Numbered from the stretch's first letter, positions 22,552 to 32,783 are shown. The stretch: 64,000 bases of DNA from Aromatoleum tolulyticum (GCF_900156155.1 NZ_FTMD01000011.1:62001-126000); one strand, 5' to 3'. Notes: generated from the sequence alone by a model not told the origin. Program-made: numbers and translations.

Positions 22552-24063
22552 TCAGAACGCATACAGGGCGCGCACCCCGAAGGCGGTCATGTTCTTCGCG
22601 TCGCGGTTCGCCGCAGCGCGGCGCACGTACTGCAGGTCGGGCGTCAGCGACAGCTGGTCGTTCAGGTGCCAGCGGTAGTACAGCTCGGCCACCTGTTCGG
22701 CTCCGCTCGGCGTGTAGCCGAAGAGGAAGTTGCCGTCGCCGTCCTGCAGGTCGGCGGCTTCGCGGCGGAAGTCCTTGCTTGCGCGCAGCCAACCCCACGC
22801 GAGGCCGACGCTGTCGGCACCGCGGCCCCACGCATCGCCCATGAGCTCGGCGCCGACCGTGACGGCGCGATCGAACGCGGCCTTGCCCGAGGTCGCCTGG
22901 CCGTAGCGGGCGAACAGCGTCACGTCCTCATGCACGCGCTGGTCGACGCTCGCGCCCCAGCCGGTCGCCGTGTCGCGCGAGCCGTCGAAGCCCTCGTACT
23001 GGCCGTTGCGCCACGCGTACAGGCGGTAGGTGCCGTCGAAGCCGTAGTTCTTGCGTCCGTATTCCAGCTGGCCGATGACGAAGGGCTTGTCGAAGCTGCG
23101 CCCGAACTGCGCGCCTTCGCCGGCACCGAACGCGGCGAGCGAAACCTGCCACCAGTCCGGCTTGTCCATCTCGTTGCGGTAGGCCAGACGCAGGCCGGGG
23201 GTGAAGCCGTAGCTGTCGGCGCCGACCGCCCCGCCCGAATCGAGCATCGGGTTATGCACGAAGACGTTGTTGAGGAATTTCTCCGCCTCGTTGTCGGCGA
23301 TCGCGTTCTGGTCGAAGAACACGAAGGGGTCCATCTTGCCGACGGTGAACTGCAGCTTGTGTGGCGCGTCCTCGCCCCCCGCGCCGAGTGGCGTCGTCAG
23401 CTGATACCACGCCTGCGCGACGATCGCGTAGGTCTCCTCCGAACCGCCGCCCGCCTGGAATGCGAGGCTGTTGAAGGCGCCGGTGAAGGTCGGATTCAGG
23501 CGCGTGAAGCTGTCGCCCTGGCCCACGCGCAGCTGGGTGAAGAACTCCCCCTTGCCCTCGCCGATGTCGCCGGCCGGCAGCGTGATGCCGAGGTCGCCGC
23601 GCCACGAGAGCTGCGATTCGCGCTCGCCGTTGTCGCGCGCGCGGCTGTTGATCTGCTGCGCCACCGCGGCGACGCTGCCCTCGATCGCGATCCCTTCGAG
23701 CGCGCTGGCGAGCTTGGCGGGGGCCGCGATCGCGTTCGTGCGCTCCTCGACGGCCTTCAGGCGGATCGCCAGCTCGGGGTCGCGTTCGCTGATCCGGTCG
23801 CTCTCCAGGCTCGCGGTCAGTTCCTGGTTCGCCTGCTCCAGCGCCTGCACGCGCTGCGCGAGGGCGGATGCCGGCGCCGCAGTACCCGCAGCGAGTTTCG
23901 CCTCAAGCTCGGTGTTGCGTTTCTCGAGCTTTTCGACGCGCTCGGCCAGGCGTTTCAGCTCCGCGATGAGCTTGTCCTGCGCCGTCGGTGCCGCCTGGCT
24001 CGCGCACGACAGACCCGCCACGGCGATGGCGATCGCCGTGCGGGCAATGCGTGCGGCCCTCAT
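22552..24063 (-). CDS. Porin with N-terminal coiled coil, within the ftr operon
   Basis: Outer-membrane protein (503 aa) of the carbohydrate-porin/OprB-like type. It has a signal peptide (RTAIAIAVAGLSCASQAAP), then a coiled-coil stretch of about 100 residues (LIAELKRLAERVEKLEKRN and following heptads), then a barrel of about 360 residues ending in FGVRALYAF. Barrel motifs such as GKMDPFVFFDQN and AYRNEMD fit the OprB-like family. It starts at the ATG that shares one base with the ftrA stop, so the two are coupled. Being inserted between ftrA and ftrB, it is a candidate outer-membrane entry route for ferrous iron. That role is inferred from position only. Confidence 0.82.
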   Translation of the reverse strand: MRAARIARTAIAIAVAGLSCASQAAPTAQDKLIAELKRLAERVEKLEKRNTELEAKLAAGTAAPASALAQRVQALEQANQELTASLESDRISERDPELAIRLKAVEERTNAIAAPAKLASALEGIAIEGSVAAVAQQINSRARDNGERESQLSWRGDLGITLPAGDIGEGKGEFFTQLRVGQGDSFTRLNPTFTGAFNSLAFQAGGGSEETYAIVAQAWYQLTTPLGAGGEDAPHKLQFTVGKMDPFVFFDQNAIADNEAEKFLNNVFVHNPMLDSGGAVGADSYGFTPGLRLAYRNEMDKPDWWQVSLAAFGAGEGAQFGRSFDKPFVIGQLEYGRKNYGFDGTYRLYAWRNGQYEGFDGSRDTATGWGASVDQRVHEDVTLFARYGQATSGKAAFDRAVTVGAELMGDAWGRGADSVGLAWGWLRASKDFRREAADLQDGDGNFLFGYTPSGAEQVAELYYRWHLNDQLSLTPDLQYVRRAAANRDAKNMTAFGVRALYAF

Positions 24064-24608
24064 CAGTAGCCGCCCTTCTTGCCGATGCCGGCATAGGTGA
24101 ATTCGTTCTCGACCTCGAAGGCCTTGAACCACGGACGCACGCCGGTGGCGCGGTCGGTGTGGCGCCCGAAGTGGCTGCCGTGGCTCGCGCCCGGCGGCAG
24201 GATCGTGTACTTGACCTTGTACTTGCCCGGGCCCGCGAGCTTGATGTTGTCGCCGTAGTGCGGACCGTCGCTCGCGACCATGGGCATGAACTCGCCGGCG
24301 AGCTTCCAGTCGCTGCCGACCTTGGCGATCTCGAACTTCACCGTCAGGTAGGGAATCCAGCTGCCTTCCTCGAAGCCGTTGGGGTTGTTCGCCAGCGCAC
24401 GGATGTCGGCCTCGATATGAACGTCGGTTTCGGCTGCCTTCTTCATCATGCCTTCCGGCTCCATGTCGATCGGCTGCAGGTACACGGCCGCGATCTCCAT
24501 GCCGTTGCGCTGCTGCGGCGCGCCGATCGGATATTCGAGGGCCTGTGCCGAGAACGACAGGGCTGCGAGAGTGGCCACGGCAAGGGAGCGGAACGGGAGA
24601 CGGAGCAT
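24063..24608 (-). CDS. ftrA: FtrA/P19-type periplasmic iron-binding protein
   Basis: Periplasmic protein (181 aa) of the iron transport P19 family (Campylobacter P19, FtrA/FetP/Tp34 relatives), which binds Cu and Fe and is needed for iron uptake by FTR1-type permeases. After the signal peptide (LAVATLAALSFSAQA) the mature start EYPIG, the Met-rich METPEG-like segment (IDMEPEGMMKKA), TDVHIEADI and SDGPHYGDNI give the usual His and Met ligands. Length is normal. AAGGAAAG before the ATG at 24608 supports the start. It is the first gene of the ftr operon and follows a Fur-like AT-rich island. Confidence 0.92.
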   Translation of the reverse strand: MLRLPFRSLAVATLAALSFSAQALEYPIGAPQQRNGMEIAAVYLQPIDMEPEGMMKKAAETDVHIEADIRALANNPNGFEEGSWIPYLTVKFEIAKVGSDWKLAGEFMPMVASDGPHYGDNIKLAGPGKYKVKYTILPPGASHGSHFGRHTDRATGVRPWFKAFEVENEFTYAGIGKKGGY

Positions 24609-24674
24609 GAGGCTTTCCTTTTTTCTGGCTGATGCTGGGAATGATCGTGGATACGCAAATCGCTTGAATGCTGA

Positions 24675-24710
24675 TGCAAATAATAACGACAATGAGAATT
24701 AGTCGCAATA
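24675..24710 (-). promoter_or_regulatory. Fur-box-like island upstream of ftrA
   Basis: A strikingly AT-rich block (tgcaaataataacgacaatg, then agaattagtcgcaata) lies about 67-100 bases before the ftrA start. It contains overlapping aataat/attagt half-sites resembling Fur boxes and is very unlike the surrounding composition. Repression of the ftr operon by Fur is inferred from this and from the function of the operon. Confidence 0.5.
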
Positions 24711-24819
24711 GAGATCGAGCCCCGATTCGTGTGGCGAGGGGTGCCGGCGGCCTTCGGAGCCTTCGGCTGTGCACCGAACGCGCTGGTCGGTACGCGACTT
24801 TCGGGGAGGATCTGTGCCG

Positions 24820-26235
24820 TCAGCCGGGCGTGGATCCTTCCGTGGCGGACCAGCCGCCGCCGAGCGCCTTGTAGAGATCCACGGTGCCCGTGAGGCGGGC
24901 GAGCCGCAGCTGGGCGAGCTGGTCCTGCGCCTGGAACAGCGTGCGCTGCGCGTCGAGCACCGTCAGCAGCTCGTCCGCCCCTTCGCGGTAGCGCATCTCG
25001 GCAAGGCGCAGGCTGCGCGCCGCCTCGCGGCTGATCTCCTGCTGGCTGTCCTCGAGGCGGCGGTCGCGGTCGGCGTTGCCGAGGGCGTCCTCGACCTCCT
25101 TCAGCGCGACATGCACGGCGGAGCGGTAGTTTTCGACCAGCGCCCGCCGCCGCGAACGTGCCGCTTCGACCTCGTTGCGCAGGCGCCCGCCGTCGAACAG
25201 GCTATGCGTGAGCCCGGCCGTCAGGCCCAGCGTGCTGGCGGGATTCGCGAGCGAAAGCAGCGCCGTGCTTGCGAGGCCGGCCGAGCCGGCAAGATCGATG
25301 CGCGGCAGCAAGGCCGCGCGCGCCGCCGCGACATCGGCGTCGGCCGCGGCGAGCTGGGCCTCGGCGCTGGCGAGATCAGGTCGGCGCGTGAGCAGTTCGG
25401 CGGGCATGCCGGGGGCGACCGGCGGGATCGCGAGGGTCGTGAAGGATTCGGCCGCGAGGCTGAAATCCGGCGGCGCCTGCCCGACGAGGAGCGCCAGCGC
25501 GCTATGCGTCTGGCGTTCGAGCGTCTCCAGCGGCAGCAGGGCGGCACGCTGTGCGAGCACGGTGCTGCGCTGGCGGCTCACGTCGAGGGCGGACGCCGCG
25601 CCGTTGCGGTAACGCGCTTCGACGATGCCGAACACGCGCTCCGCGATCGCGAGGTTGTCGCGCGCAATGACCAGCCGCTCGCGCGCGGCGAGCAGTTGGA
25701 AATAGGTGTTGGCGACGCTGGCGACCAGCGTCAGGCGTGCCGCGTCGTGATCGTGGCGGCTGGCGGTGAAGCTTGCTTCCGCGCCGCGCACGTTGGCAGC
25801 GATGCGGCCCCACAGGTCCACTTCGTAGTTGACCGACAGGCTCGCGCCGGATGATTCGCTGTCGACCGAGCGTCCGCCGCCGCCCGGATCGCTGCGCCGC
25901 CATGCGGTGTCGCCGCCGATGCCGGCCGAGGGCAGCAGCGACGCACCGGCCACGCGCAGCGCGATCTCGGCCTGGCGGACGCGCTCGACTGCAGCGCGGA
26001 AATCCGGATTGTCCGCGACTGCCGCAGTGACCAGGGATTCCAGCCGGGCCGACGCGAAGCCGCGCCACCACAGGCGGTCGGGCTGAAGTGCGCCGTTCGC
26101 GGCAGGTTCGGTCCAGCCTGCGGGGACGGCGACGTCGGCGCGCGTCGCCGGTTCGGTGACCGCGCATGCGGACAATGCGAGCAGCAGGCTCGTAGCGAGC
26201 GCCGGAGCGAGCCGGCGCGGAGGAATGCGGTTCAT
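24820..26235 (-). CDS. NodT-family outer-membrane efflux lipoprotein
   Basis: Outer-membrane channel (471 aa) of the NodT/RND-type OMP family, which assembles with an inner-membrane pump and adaptor. The signal peptide ends in the lipobox LSAC, so the mature N-terminus is lipidated. The two OEP repeats include [15 protein letters not shown] and the [15 protein letters not shown] block typical of the family. The start at 26235 gives the lipoprotein signal; a TTG seven codons upstream is less likely. It begins seven bases after the macB stop, completing a macA-macB-OMP operon. Confidence 0.88.
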   Translation of the reverse strand: MNRIPPRRLAPALATSLLLALSACAVTEPATRADVAVPAGWTEPAANGALQPDRLWWRGFASARLESLVTAAVADNPDFRAAVERVRQAEIALRVAGASLLPSAGIGGDTAWRRSDPGGGGRSVDSESSGASLSVNYEVDLWGRIAANVRGAEASFTASRHDHDAARLTLVASVANTYFQLLAARERLVIARDNLAIAERVFGIVEARYRNGAASALDVSRQRSTVLAQRAALLPLETLERQTHSALALLVGQAPPDFSLAAESFTTLAIPPVAPGMPAELLTRRPDLASAEAQLAAADADVAAARAALLPRIDLAGSAGLASTALLSLANPASTLGLTAGLTHSLFDGGRLRNEVEAARSRRRALVENYRSAVHVALKEVEDALGNADRDRRLEDSQQEISREAARSLRLAEMRYREGADELLTVLDAQRTLFQAQDQLAQLRLARLTGTVDLYKALGGGWSATEGSTPG

Positions 26236-26242
26236 CGAGGGA

Positions 26243-28231
26243 TCACTCCGACGCAAGGGCGACGACCGGGTCGAGGCGGGCGGCCTTGCGCGCGGGCAGG
26301 TAGCCGAAGATCAGGCCGGTGGCGAAGGCGCAGCCGAAGGCGAGCAGCACGGGGGGCAGCGAATACACGACAGGCTTGTCGAAGGCTTCGATCACTGCCG
26401 CGGCGCCCAGGCCGACGGCGACCCCGATCAGTCCGCCCAGCGCCGACACGACCAGCGCTTCGATCAGGAACTGCTGCAGGATGTTCTTCATGCGCGCACC
26501 GGTCGCCATGCGGATGCCGATCTCGCGCGTGCGCTCGGTGACCGACACCAGCATGATGTTCATGACGCCGATGCCGCCCACCAGCAGCGAGATCGCCGCG
26601 ACGGTGCCGAGCAGCACGGTCAGCGTGTTCTGCGTTTCCGACGCGCTCTCGATCACCTGCGCCATGTTGCGGATCTGGAAGTCCTCGATGCCGGAATGGC
26701 GCGCCTGCAGCAGCGCGCGCACGGCCTCCTGCGTGTCGTCGATCTGCTCGACATCCTCCACCGCGACGATGGCGCTGCGCAGGTGGCGCTGGCCGGTCAG
26801 GCGCAGGCTGCCGGTCGAGAAGGGCACGAAGATCACGTCGTCCTGGTCCGAGCCCCACGGCGTCGCGCCCATCGGTCCCATCACTCCGACCACCTGGAAC
26901 ACGAGGTTATTCACCAGCACGTACTTGCCGATCGGATCCTCGTCGCCGAACAGGGCCTTCGCGACCGTCTGGCCGACCGTGGCGACCGTCGCATAGCGGC
27001 GCTCGTCGGCGGCGCTGAAGAAGGTGCCCTGCGCGACCGGCCAGTCGCGCGCGATGGTGTAATCGGCGCCGGTCGCCGTCGCCGAGGTGCGGTGGTCGGC
27101 GTTGCCGTAGCGCACCGTCACGCCGGTGCTCTGTTCCGGCACCGCGGCGAGCACGTTGGGCAGCTCGATGATGGCCGCGACGTCCTCGCGCACCAGCGTC
27201 GCGGTCGTGTCCCGACCGCGCTGGTTGGGCGCGCCGGGCCGCACCGTGAGGAGGTTCGTGCCCATCGCGCTGATGCGGTCGATGACGTCCTGCTTGGCGC
27301 CGTCGCCGATCGCCAGCATCGCGATCACCGCCGCGACGCCGATGACGATGCCCAGCAGCGTGAGCGCCGCACGGAACAGGTTGGCGCGCAGCGCCCGCAG
27401 CGCCGTGCGGGTCGCCTCGACGAGGTCCGACAGGTGCGAGGTGCGGTCGATGTGCGGGGCGAAGTCGGGCTCGGGATCCACCGGCGGCCGCGGGCCCGGA
27501 TCCGAGACGACGCTGCCGTCGCGGATCTCGATGATGCGCTGAGCCTGGTCGGCAACCTCGCGCTCATGCGTGATCAGGATGATCGTGTGCCCCGCCGCCG
27601 ACAGCTCGCGCAGCAGCTGCATGACCTCCGCGCCGCTCTTGCTGTCGAGTGCGCCGGTCGGCTCGTCGGCAAGGATCACGCGGCCGCCGTTCATAAGCGC
27701 ACGAGCGATCGACACGCGCTGCTGCTGGCCGCCGGAAAGCTGGCTGGGGCGGTTGGTGGTGCGGTCGCCCAGACCCAGGGTCGTCAGCAATTGGATCGCG
27801 CGTGTATGGCGTTCGGCCGGCGGCATGCCCGAGTAGACCGCCGGCACCTCGACGTTTTCGCGCGCGCTGGCGCCGCCGATCAGGTTGTAGCTCTGGAACA
27901 CGAAGCCGAAAGTCTCGCGTCGCAGGCGCGCCAGCTCGTCGCGCTCGAATCCGGCGACGTCCCGCCCCATGAAGCGATAGGTGCCGGTGCTCGGACGGTC
28001 GAGGCAGCCGAGGATGTTCATCAGCGTCGACTTGCCCGAACCCGAGCTGCCGACGATGGCGACGAACTCGCCTGGGTAGATCGTCAGGTCGATGCCGTGC
28101 AGCACCTCGACGGCGAGCTCGCCGGTGCGGAAGGTCTTGGTGACGCCCGACAGCTCGATCAGCGGCTCGCCAGACGGCCGGCGCCGGGGCGAATCCGGGT
28201 CCAGTCCGGCGATCAGCGGTTCGGCTTTCAT
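26243..28231 (-). CDS. macB: MacB-family ABC transporter, ATPase plus permease
   Basis: Inner-membrane protein (662 aa) with an N-terminal ABC ATPase (about residues 25-260) fused to a four-helix permease with a large periplasmic domain. ATPase motifs are GSSGSGKST (Walker A), [15 protein letters not shown] (signature), [16 protein letters not shown] (Walker B). The membrane part ends in the FtsX-like block [20 protein letters not shown]. MacB couples ATP hydrolysis to expulsion of periplasmic substrates (macrolides, haem precursors, peptides) through MacA and an outer-membrane duct; here the duct is the NodT protein encoded downstream. It overlaps macA by four bases. Confidence 0.92.
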   Translation of the reverse strand: MKAEPLIAGLDPDSPRRRPSGEPLIELSGVTKTFRTGELAVEVLHGIDLTIYPGEFVAIVGSSGSGKSTLMNILGCLDRPSTGTYRFMGRDVAGFERDELARLRRETFGFVFQSYNLIGGASARENVEVPAVYSGMPPAERHTRAIQLLTTLGLGDRTTNRPSQLSGGQQQRVSIARALMNGGRVILADEPTGALDSKSGAEVMQLLRELSAAGHTIILITHEREVADQAQRIIEIRDGSVVSDPGPRPPVDPEPDFAPHIDRTSHLSDLVEATRTALRALRANLFRAALTLLGIVIGVAAVIAMLAIGDGAKQDVIDRISAMGTNLLTVRPGAPNQRGRDTTATLVREDVAAIIELPNVLAAVPEQSTGVTVRYGNADHRTSATATGADYTIARDWPVAQGTFFSAADERRYATVATVGQTVAKALFGDEDPIGKYVLVNNLVFQVVGVMGPMGATPWGSDQDDVIFVPFSTGSLRLTGQRHLRSAIVAVEDVEQIDDTQEAVRALLQARHSGIEDFQIRNMAQVIESASETQNTLTVLLGTVAAISLLVGGIGVMNIMLVSVTERTREIGIRMATGARMKNILQQFLIEALVVSALGGLIGVAVGLGAAAVIEAFDKPVVYSLPPVLLAFGCAFATGLIFGYLPARKAARLDPVVALASE

Positions 28232-29523
28232 ATGCGTGGCGTGCGGCGCGGTGCGCTGGCGTTGGCGCCCTTGTCCGCGGGGGCCATGCCCGACACGATC
28301 CGTTCCCCTTCCTCGAGGCCGGACAGGACCTGGGCGTGGATGCGGCTGCGCACGCCGATCTCGACCTGGCGGTCCTGCAGCGGTCCTTCCGCCGGCGCGA
28401 CCTTGATCGTCACCGTGCGCGCCGCGCCGCCTGCACCCTTCTTCGTGTCGGGCCCCTTGGGGGCGTCGGCGCCCGGTGCGCCGGCGGGGCGCGCGTCCCC
28501 GCCCGCGGCCGCGGTCTTCATGCGTTCCGCGCGACCGCTGCGGCCGGCGGCCAGCGCCGACATCGGCACGAGCAGCGTGTCCTTCGCCGAGGCGACGACG
28601 AAGAACACCTGTGCGGTCATCTGCGTCATCAGCGCCTGGTTCGGGTTGGAGACGTCGAACAGCGCGTTGTAGAGCACGACGTTGTTCTGCACCACCGGTG
28701 TCGGCTCGACTTTGCGCAGCTTGCCCTCCCAGCGCCGTCCCTCGCCGCCGAGGATGGTGAAGTAGGCGTCCATGCCGAGGCGCAGGCGGCTCACGTCCGC
28801 CTCCGAGACCTGGGTCTGCACCGTCATCGTCGACAGGTCCGCGACGCGCAGGATGACGGGCGCCTGCTGGCTCGCGATCAGCGTCTGGCCCTGGCGCGCG
28901 GTGATCGACACGACGGTGCCGGAAATCGGCGCGTAGATGCGCGCGTAGTTCAGGTTGGCCTCGTCCGCGCGCAGGTTGGAGTCGGTCTGGTCGATCTGCG
29001 CCTTGATCGCCTCGACCTGCGCCTGCGCCGACAGCAGCGCGGCCTCCGCGTTCTGCAGGGTCTCGCGCGTCGTGGCGTCCTCGGCCATCAGGTTGCGCTG
29101 GCGCTTCACCTGCACATCGGCCAGCGTGCGGCTCGCCTCGCGGTCCATCAGCTGGGCGCGCAGGTTGCGCAGCTGCGCGCGGGTCGCATCGACGCGGCTC
29201 TGCAATACGACCGGGTCGATCTCGGCGAGCAGATCGCCCGCCTTCACCTCGGAGCCGACTTCGACATGGATCTTCTTCAGCTGGCCCGACACCTGCGCGC
29301 CGACATCGACGTAGTCGCGCGGCTGCAGCGTCCCGGTGGCCGTGACGACGTCCTCGATGTCGCCGCGTGTCACGGTCGCGAACTGGTAGCGCGCCAGCTC
29401 GTCGGGCGGCGCGAAATACTTGGTCCACGCGAACCAGCCGCCCGCTCCCAGCACGCCCAGTGCGACCAGGGCAATCACGGCGCGGCGCAGTCGGCGCGGC
29501 TTGGGCGCGGGGGTGGAGGTCAT
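28228..29523 (-). CDS. macA: MacA-type periplasmic adaptor
   Basis: Membrane-fusion adaptor (431 aa) for MacB. After a basic cytoplasmic N-tail a single helix ([18 protein letters not shown]) anchors it in the inner membrane. The lipoyl halves ([20 protein letters not shown] and the later [14 protein letters not shown]) flank a long hairpin, followed by beta-barrel and membrane-proximal domains. A Gly/Ala/Pro-rich insertion (about residues 345-375) interrupts the C-terminal domain. The ATG at 29523 has only a weak ribosome site. It is the first gene of macA-macB-nodT. Confidence 0.9.
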   Translation of the reverse strand: MTSTPAPKPRRLRRAVIALVALGVLGAGGWFAWTKYFAPPDELARYQFATVTRGDIEDVVTATGTLQPRDYVDVGAQVSGQLKKIHVEVGSEVKAGDLLAEIDPVVLQSRVDATRAQLRNLRAQLMDREASRTLADVQVKRQRNLMAEDATTRETLQNAEAALLSAQAQVEAIKAQIDQTDSNLRADEANLNYARIYAPISGTVVSITARQGQTLIASQQAPVILRVADLSTMTVQTQVSEADVSRLRLGMDAYFTILGGEGRRWEGKLRKVEPTPVVQNNVVLYNALFDVSNPNQALMTQMTAQVFFVVASAKDTLLVPMSALAAGRSGRAERMKTAAAGGDARPAGAPGADAPKGPDTKKGAGGAARTVTIKVAPAEGPLQDRQVEIGVRSRIHAQVLSGLEEGERIVSGMAPADKGANASAPRRTPRI

Positions 29524-29761
29524 GTTTTCGTTCGGCAGGTTGTTGGGTTGAGCGTTGAAGTTTCGCCGCAGGGCTGCGGCTTGGCAAATGGATATTCCGC
29601 GGCGCAGGCGCAATGCCGCGCGCACAGCGAGATCGCAGCCAAGGATAGCGAATGCCCGTTTCCGGTTTGTATCGTATTGCAGCGCGGGGTTCCCCGGCGC
29701 AGGGCGCGCCGGGGCCGGCGGGGGAGCTTGCCGGAGAGGCGGGGAGGGGGTAACGCGCACC

Positions 29762-29779
29762 GGGGGCCGGGCGGCCCCC
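29762..29779 (-). terminator. GC hairpin after exbD
   Basis: GGGGGCC and GGCCCCC form a perfect 7-bp stem with a four-base loop only five bases beyond the exbD stop on the minus strand. It has no U-tract but is well placed to end the tonB-exbB-exbD message before macA. Confidence 0.5.
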
Positions 29780-29784
29780 GTCGG

Positions 29785-30201
29785 TCAGTGCTCGGGAACG
29801 GTGATGAAGCCCATCTTCTGGATGCCTGCGGCGCGCGCCGCCGACATGATCTCGGCGAGCTTCTGGTAGCGCGTCTCGCGGTCGGCGCGCAGATGCAGCT
29901 CCGGCTGCACCGGCTGGGCCGCCGCGGTGGCGAGCCGCGTGGCCAGTTCCTCGTCGCCGATCTTCCGGTCGTTCCAGTACAGCGCGCCGGCCGCGTCGAG
30001 CGCCAGCGTCACGGTGTCGGGCTTCTCGTTGTTGGCCTGGCTGGCCGCGGTCGGCAGGTCGATCTTGACCGAGTGCGTGAGCAGCGGTGCCGTGATCATG
30101 AACACGATCAGCAGCACCAGCATCACGTCGATGAGGGGGACCATGTTGATCTCGCTCATCGGCGCCGAGCCGCCCTGCTCGTTGAAGCTGCCGAAGGCCA
30201 T
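29785..30201 (-). CDS. exbD: ExbD-family TonB energiser subunit
   Basis: Inner-membrane protein (138 aa) with a short cytoplasmic N-tail, one helix ([19 protein letters not shown]) containing the essential Asp in PLIDVMLVL, and a periplasmic domain. With ExbB it forms the proton channel that powers TonB. Its start shares a base with the exbB stop (TGATG). The length and the [18 protein letters not shown] region match the family. It is the last gene of the iron-uptake energy operon. Confidence 0.93.
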   Translation of the reverse strand: MAFGSFNEQGGSAPMSEINMVPLIDVMLVLLIVFMITAPLLTHSVKIDLPTAASQANNEKPDTVTLALDAAGALYWNDRKIGDEELATRLATAAAQPVQPELHLRADRETRYQKLAEIMSAARAAGIQKMGFITVPEH

Positions 30202-30956
30202 CACGCCGCTCCCGCGAGCTTGGCCGCCGCAGCCGGTGTAACGGCGCGCGGGGCCTGCTCGGCGGGGGCGCTCGCCAGGCGCGTCCCGGTCGTGAACCAT
30301 GCCAGCAGGTCGTGCGCAAAGGCATCGAGTTCGGAGAGCTCGAGCCGGTTCGCCCGCGTGAAGGTGTTGTACGCGAGCACGGCCGGAATCGCGACGAACA
30401 GCCCGAAGGCCGTCATGATCAGCGCCTCGCCCACCGGGCCGGCGACCTTGTCGAGCGTCGCGGCGCCCGAGGTGCTGATGCCGATCAGGGCGTGGTAGAT
30501 GCCCCACACGGTACCGAACAGGCCGACGAAGGGTGCGGTCGAGCCGATCGAGGCGAGCACCGTGAGTCCCGATTCGAGCTGCGCGGTCGACAGGGCGATC
30601 GACTTGCGCAGCGCGCGCGTGACGAATTCGTCGGCGTCGAGCTTGCCGCCCAGTGTGTCCGCGGCGGTATGGCGGCGCAGGTGCTCGGCCGCGGCCGCAC
30701 CCTGGCGCGCGAGCGCCTCGAAGGGCGAGTCCGGCGCGACCTGCGACACGCGGCGCAGGCCCTCGTCGAGGCTGGCTGCGCTCCAGAAGCCCTCGACCGC
30801 GCTGTCGAAGCGGCGGGCGCGCAACTGGCGCGTCGTGCGTACGGCGATCAGATACCAGCTTGCGACAGACATCACCACGAGGGTGAAGGCGACGAGTTTG
30901 ATGACGATATCCGACTGGGCCCAAAGGTGGGACAGCCCGAAAGTGTCGGTGAGCAT
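30201..30956 (-). CDS. exbB: ExbB/MotA-TolQ family proton channel
   Basis: Inner-membrane protein (251 aa) with three helices and the MotA/TolQ/ExbB domain ([20 protein letters not shown] in the third quarter). It forms the pentameric collar around ExbD and stabilises TonB. It starts two bases after the tonB stop and overlaps exbD by one base, so the three proteins are made from one message. The N-terminus lacks the long periplasmic extension of some pseudomonad ExbB proteins. Confidence 0.93.
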   Translation of the reverse strand: MLTDTFGLSHLWAQSDIVIKLVAFTLVVMSVASWYLIAVRTTRQLRARRFDSAVEGFWSAASLDEGLRRVSQVAPDSPFEALARQGAAAAEHLRRHTAADTLGGKLDADEFVTRALRKSIALSTAQLESGLTVLASIGSTAPFVGLFGTVWGIYHALIGISTSGAATLDKVAGPVGEALIMTAFGLFVAIPAVLAYNTFTRANRLELSELDAFAHDLLAWFTTGTRLASAPAEQAPRAVTPAAAAKLAGAA

Positions 30957-30958
30957 GT

Positions 30959-31768
30959 TCAGTTTCCTTCGAGTTTGAATACGATGGGGACGATGACCGC
31001 CGCGGCGACGGGCTGCCCGCCCTGTTTTGCCGGCACGAAGCGCCAGCGCTGCACCGCCTCGCGGGCAGCAGTGTCGAGGCGTGCGAACCCGGAACTTTCC
31101 GCCAGATCGACCTGCGCGGGCAAGCCCTCGGCGGTGACCTGCACGCGCAGCATCACCCTGCCCTCCTCGCGCATGCGGCGCGACAGGGGCGGGTAGGCGG
31201 GCGCGGGGTTGTTCAGGTAGGCCGCGTCGAAACGGGCGGCAATTACGGCAGGCGGCGCTTCGGGGGCAGGGCGCGCCGGCGGCGCGGGCGGGGCCGGAGG
31301 CGTCGGCGCGACGGCCTCGCGTGCGGGTTCCGGCGTCGCCTGCGGCGGGGGCGTTTCGCTGCGGATCGCAGTCGGCGCTTCGGTCACCTGCGGAGCGGGT
31401 TTCGGTGCGCGCGTCTGCGGGCGCGGTGTCGGCTTCGGCGGCGGTTCGACGACGGGCCGGGGCGGGGGCGGCGCCACGCTCGGCAGGGGCACGGGCAGTT
31501 CGATCAATGCCACCGAAATCGGCGTTTCGGCCACGACGGCGGGTTGCCGGGCAAGCTGCGCCAGGGCGGCGAGGCCGGCGGCGTGGGCGAGCACCACCAG
31601 CACGAAAAGCAGCGGCCGCTCGCGGCGACCTTTGCGTGCGGCGCGCGCGGTGACCGGCTCCTGCGGCGCCGCCGGTTCGCGCGGCGGCGCAAAACCGGGC
31701 GGCCGACGCCCCGAGGGGTTCGGCAGCGGCGCGAAGGAAGCCGAAGGCAGGGCGTGGGACTGGGCCAT
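30959..31768 (-). CDS. tonB: Energy-transducing TonB
   Basis: TonB protein (269 aa) linking the ExbBD motor to outer-membrane receptors. A cytoplasmic Pro-rich N-tail of about 45 residues precedes the membrane helix (RPLLFVLVVLAHAAGLAALA). A long Pro/Ala/Glu-rich spacer (about 95-175) spans the periplasm, and the C-terminal domain carries NNPAPAYPPLSRRMREEG and the TAAREAVQRWRFVPAK block. The SxxxH signature of helix 1 is represented by the His in VLAHAAG. It is next to exbB with a two-base gap and probably serves the siderophore receptor encoded at 14.5-16.6 kb. Confidence 0.93.
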   Translation of the reverse strand: MAQSHALPSASFAPLPNPSGRRPPGFAPPREPAAPQEPVTARAARKGRRERPLLFVLVVLAHAAGLAALAQLARQPAVVAETPISVALIELPVPLPSVAPPPPRPVVEPPPKPTPRPQTRAPKPAPQVTEAPTAIRSETPPPQATPEPAREAVAPTPPAPPAPPARPAPEAPPAVIAARFDAAYLNNPAPAYPPLSRRMREEGRVMLRVQVTAEGLPAQVDLAESSGFARLDTAAREAVQRWRFVPAKQGGQPVAAAVIVPIVFKLEGN

Positions 31769-31792
31769 GTGTAGCCGGACGTGTCGCAGCGC

Positions 31793-31918
31793 TCAGCGGA
31801 TCAGCAGGTCGATGAGCAGCGCCGCGAACGCCACGTACAGGACGAGGCGGTGCGCGGCAAAGGCGGGGCCCTGCCGCAGCGACGGATCCTTGATTTCACC
31901 CACGGTTCGGGTATGCAT
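31793..31918 (-). CDS. Putative 41-aa membrane micro-protein
   Basis: A short open frame between bfr and tonB encodes 41 residues: a polar N-half (MHTRTVGEIKDPSLRQGPA) and a hydrophobic C-half (LVLYVAFAALLIDLLIR) that could form one membrane helix. CGGAGAA lies 11 bases before the ATG, a somewhat distant ribosome site. Its stop is 25 bases from the tonB start and it points the same way, so it would be co-transcribed. I do not recognise a family. It could be a real accessory of the TonB motor or an incidental frame. Confidence 0.5.
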   Translation of the reverse strand: MHTRTVGEIKDPSLRQGPAFAAHRLVLYVAFAALLIDLLIR

Positions 31919-31990
31919 GCTGGCCAGTTCTCCGTTCGATCATTGACGCTGGCTCGTTCTGCGGGAGAACTGGCTTGCGGTATGCGTGTG

Positions 31991-32013
31991 CGCCGGCACT
32001 ATCGGGGCCGGCG
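31991..32013 (-). terminator. Hairpin between bfr and the 41-aa ORF
   Basis: CGCCGGC (31991-31997) and GCCGGCG (32007-32013) form a perfect 7-bp stem with a nine-base loop, 18 bases beyond the bfr stop. Without a U-tract it may attenuate and not fully stop transcription into the tonB genes. Confidence 0.45.
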
Positions 32014-32030
32014 CGAAGGATGGGCGCGCG

Positions 32031-32507
32031 TCAGCTCGCGCTGCCCATCTGCGACTGCAGGTAATTCTGCAGCCCGACCTTGTCGATCAGTTCGAGTTGC
32101 GTTTCCAGGTAATCGATGTGCTCCTCGGTGTCTTCGAGGATCTCCTCGAAGATCTCCCGCGACACGTAGTCCTTACAGGACTCGCAGTACGCGATCGCCT
32201 CGATCAGCTCGGTGCGTCCGCCCTGTTCGAGCTTGAGGTCGCCCTGCAGGCATTCCGGAACGTTCTCTCCGATCAGCAGCTTGTTGAGGTTTTGCAGGTT
32301 GGGCAGTCCTTCGAGGAACAGCACGCGCTCGATCAGCTTGTCCGCGTGCTTCATCTCCTCGATCGACTCTTCGTACTCGTGGTGGCCGAGTTTCCCGAGG
32401 CCCCAGTTCTTGTACATGCGTGCATGCAGGAAGTACTGGTTGATTGCGGTGAGTTCGATGGTCAGCTGCTTGTTGAGGTATTGAATGACTTTCTTGTCGC
32501 CTTTCAT
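32031..32507 (-). CDS. bfr: Bacterioferritin
   Basis: Iron-storage ferritin (158 aa) forming a 24-mer shell. The four-helix bundle has the di-iron ferroxidase ligands in [36 protein letters not shown] and [17 protein letters not shown], and the haem-binding Met is in the middle of helix 2 (MKHADK). Length is standard. The ATG overlaps the bfd stop by four bases, and bfd-bfr pairing is the classic arrangement. Unusually, both lie directly upstream of tonB-exbB-exbD in the same orientation. Confidence 0.95.
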   Translation of the reverse strand: MKGDKKVIQYLNKQLTIELTAINQYFLHARMYKNWGLGKLGHHEYEESIEEMKHADKLIERVLFLEGLPNLQNLNKLLIGENVPECLQGDLKLEQGGRTELIEAIAYCESCKDYVSREIFEEILEDTEEHIDYLETQLELIDKVGLQNYLQSQMGSAS

Positions 32508-32740
32508 ACGGCCTCCACTGCCAGGGAATACGAGGGCGCGAACGCGGTCATCGCCGGTTTCGCGGTCGTCGTCTGTTCCGCCATCGCAGTACGCAGGCAG
32601 TCGCGCGCGCAGGTCGCGCAACGGCCGCATTCACCTGCGACGCCCAGCCGGGTCCGCAGCTCGCGCAAGGTCGAGACGCCTTCGCTGACTGCCTCGCCGA
32701 TGTGGCGTTCGGTCACTGCGTTGCAGATGCAGACATACAT
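32504..32740 (-). CDS. bfd: Bacterioferritin-associated ferredoxin
   Basis: Small [2Fe-2S] protein (78 aa) that delivers electrons to bacterioferritin to release stored iron. The N-terminal BFD fold shows [11 protein letters not shown] and [11 protein letters not shown], giving the four cluster Cys in the CxC...CxxC pattern. The last 25 residues after the fold are extra and low in complexity. It is translationally coupled to bfr and lies 43 bases after hemP. Confidence 0.92.
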   Translation of the reverse strand: MYVCICNAVTERHIGEAVSEGVSTLRELRTRLGVAGECGRCATCARDCLRTAMAEQTTTAKPAMTAFAPSYSLAVEAV

Positions 32741-32783
32741 AGTCTAGCCTCGTTGTTCCGTTTGTCGTGGTGGTGGAAGCCGA

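Noticed and set aside
24693-24819. Possible small gene upstream of ftrA
   Set aside because: The gap is an AT-rich control region plus spacer; the short plus-strand frames have no ribosome site or recognisable sequence.
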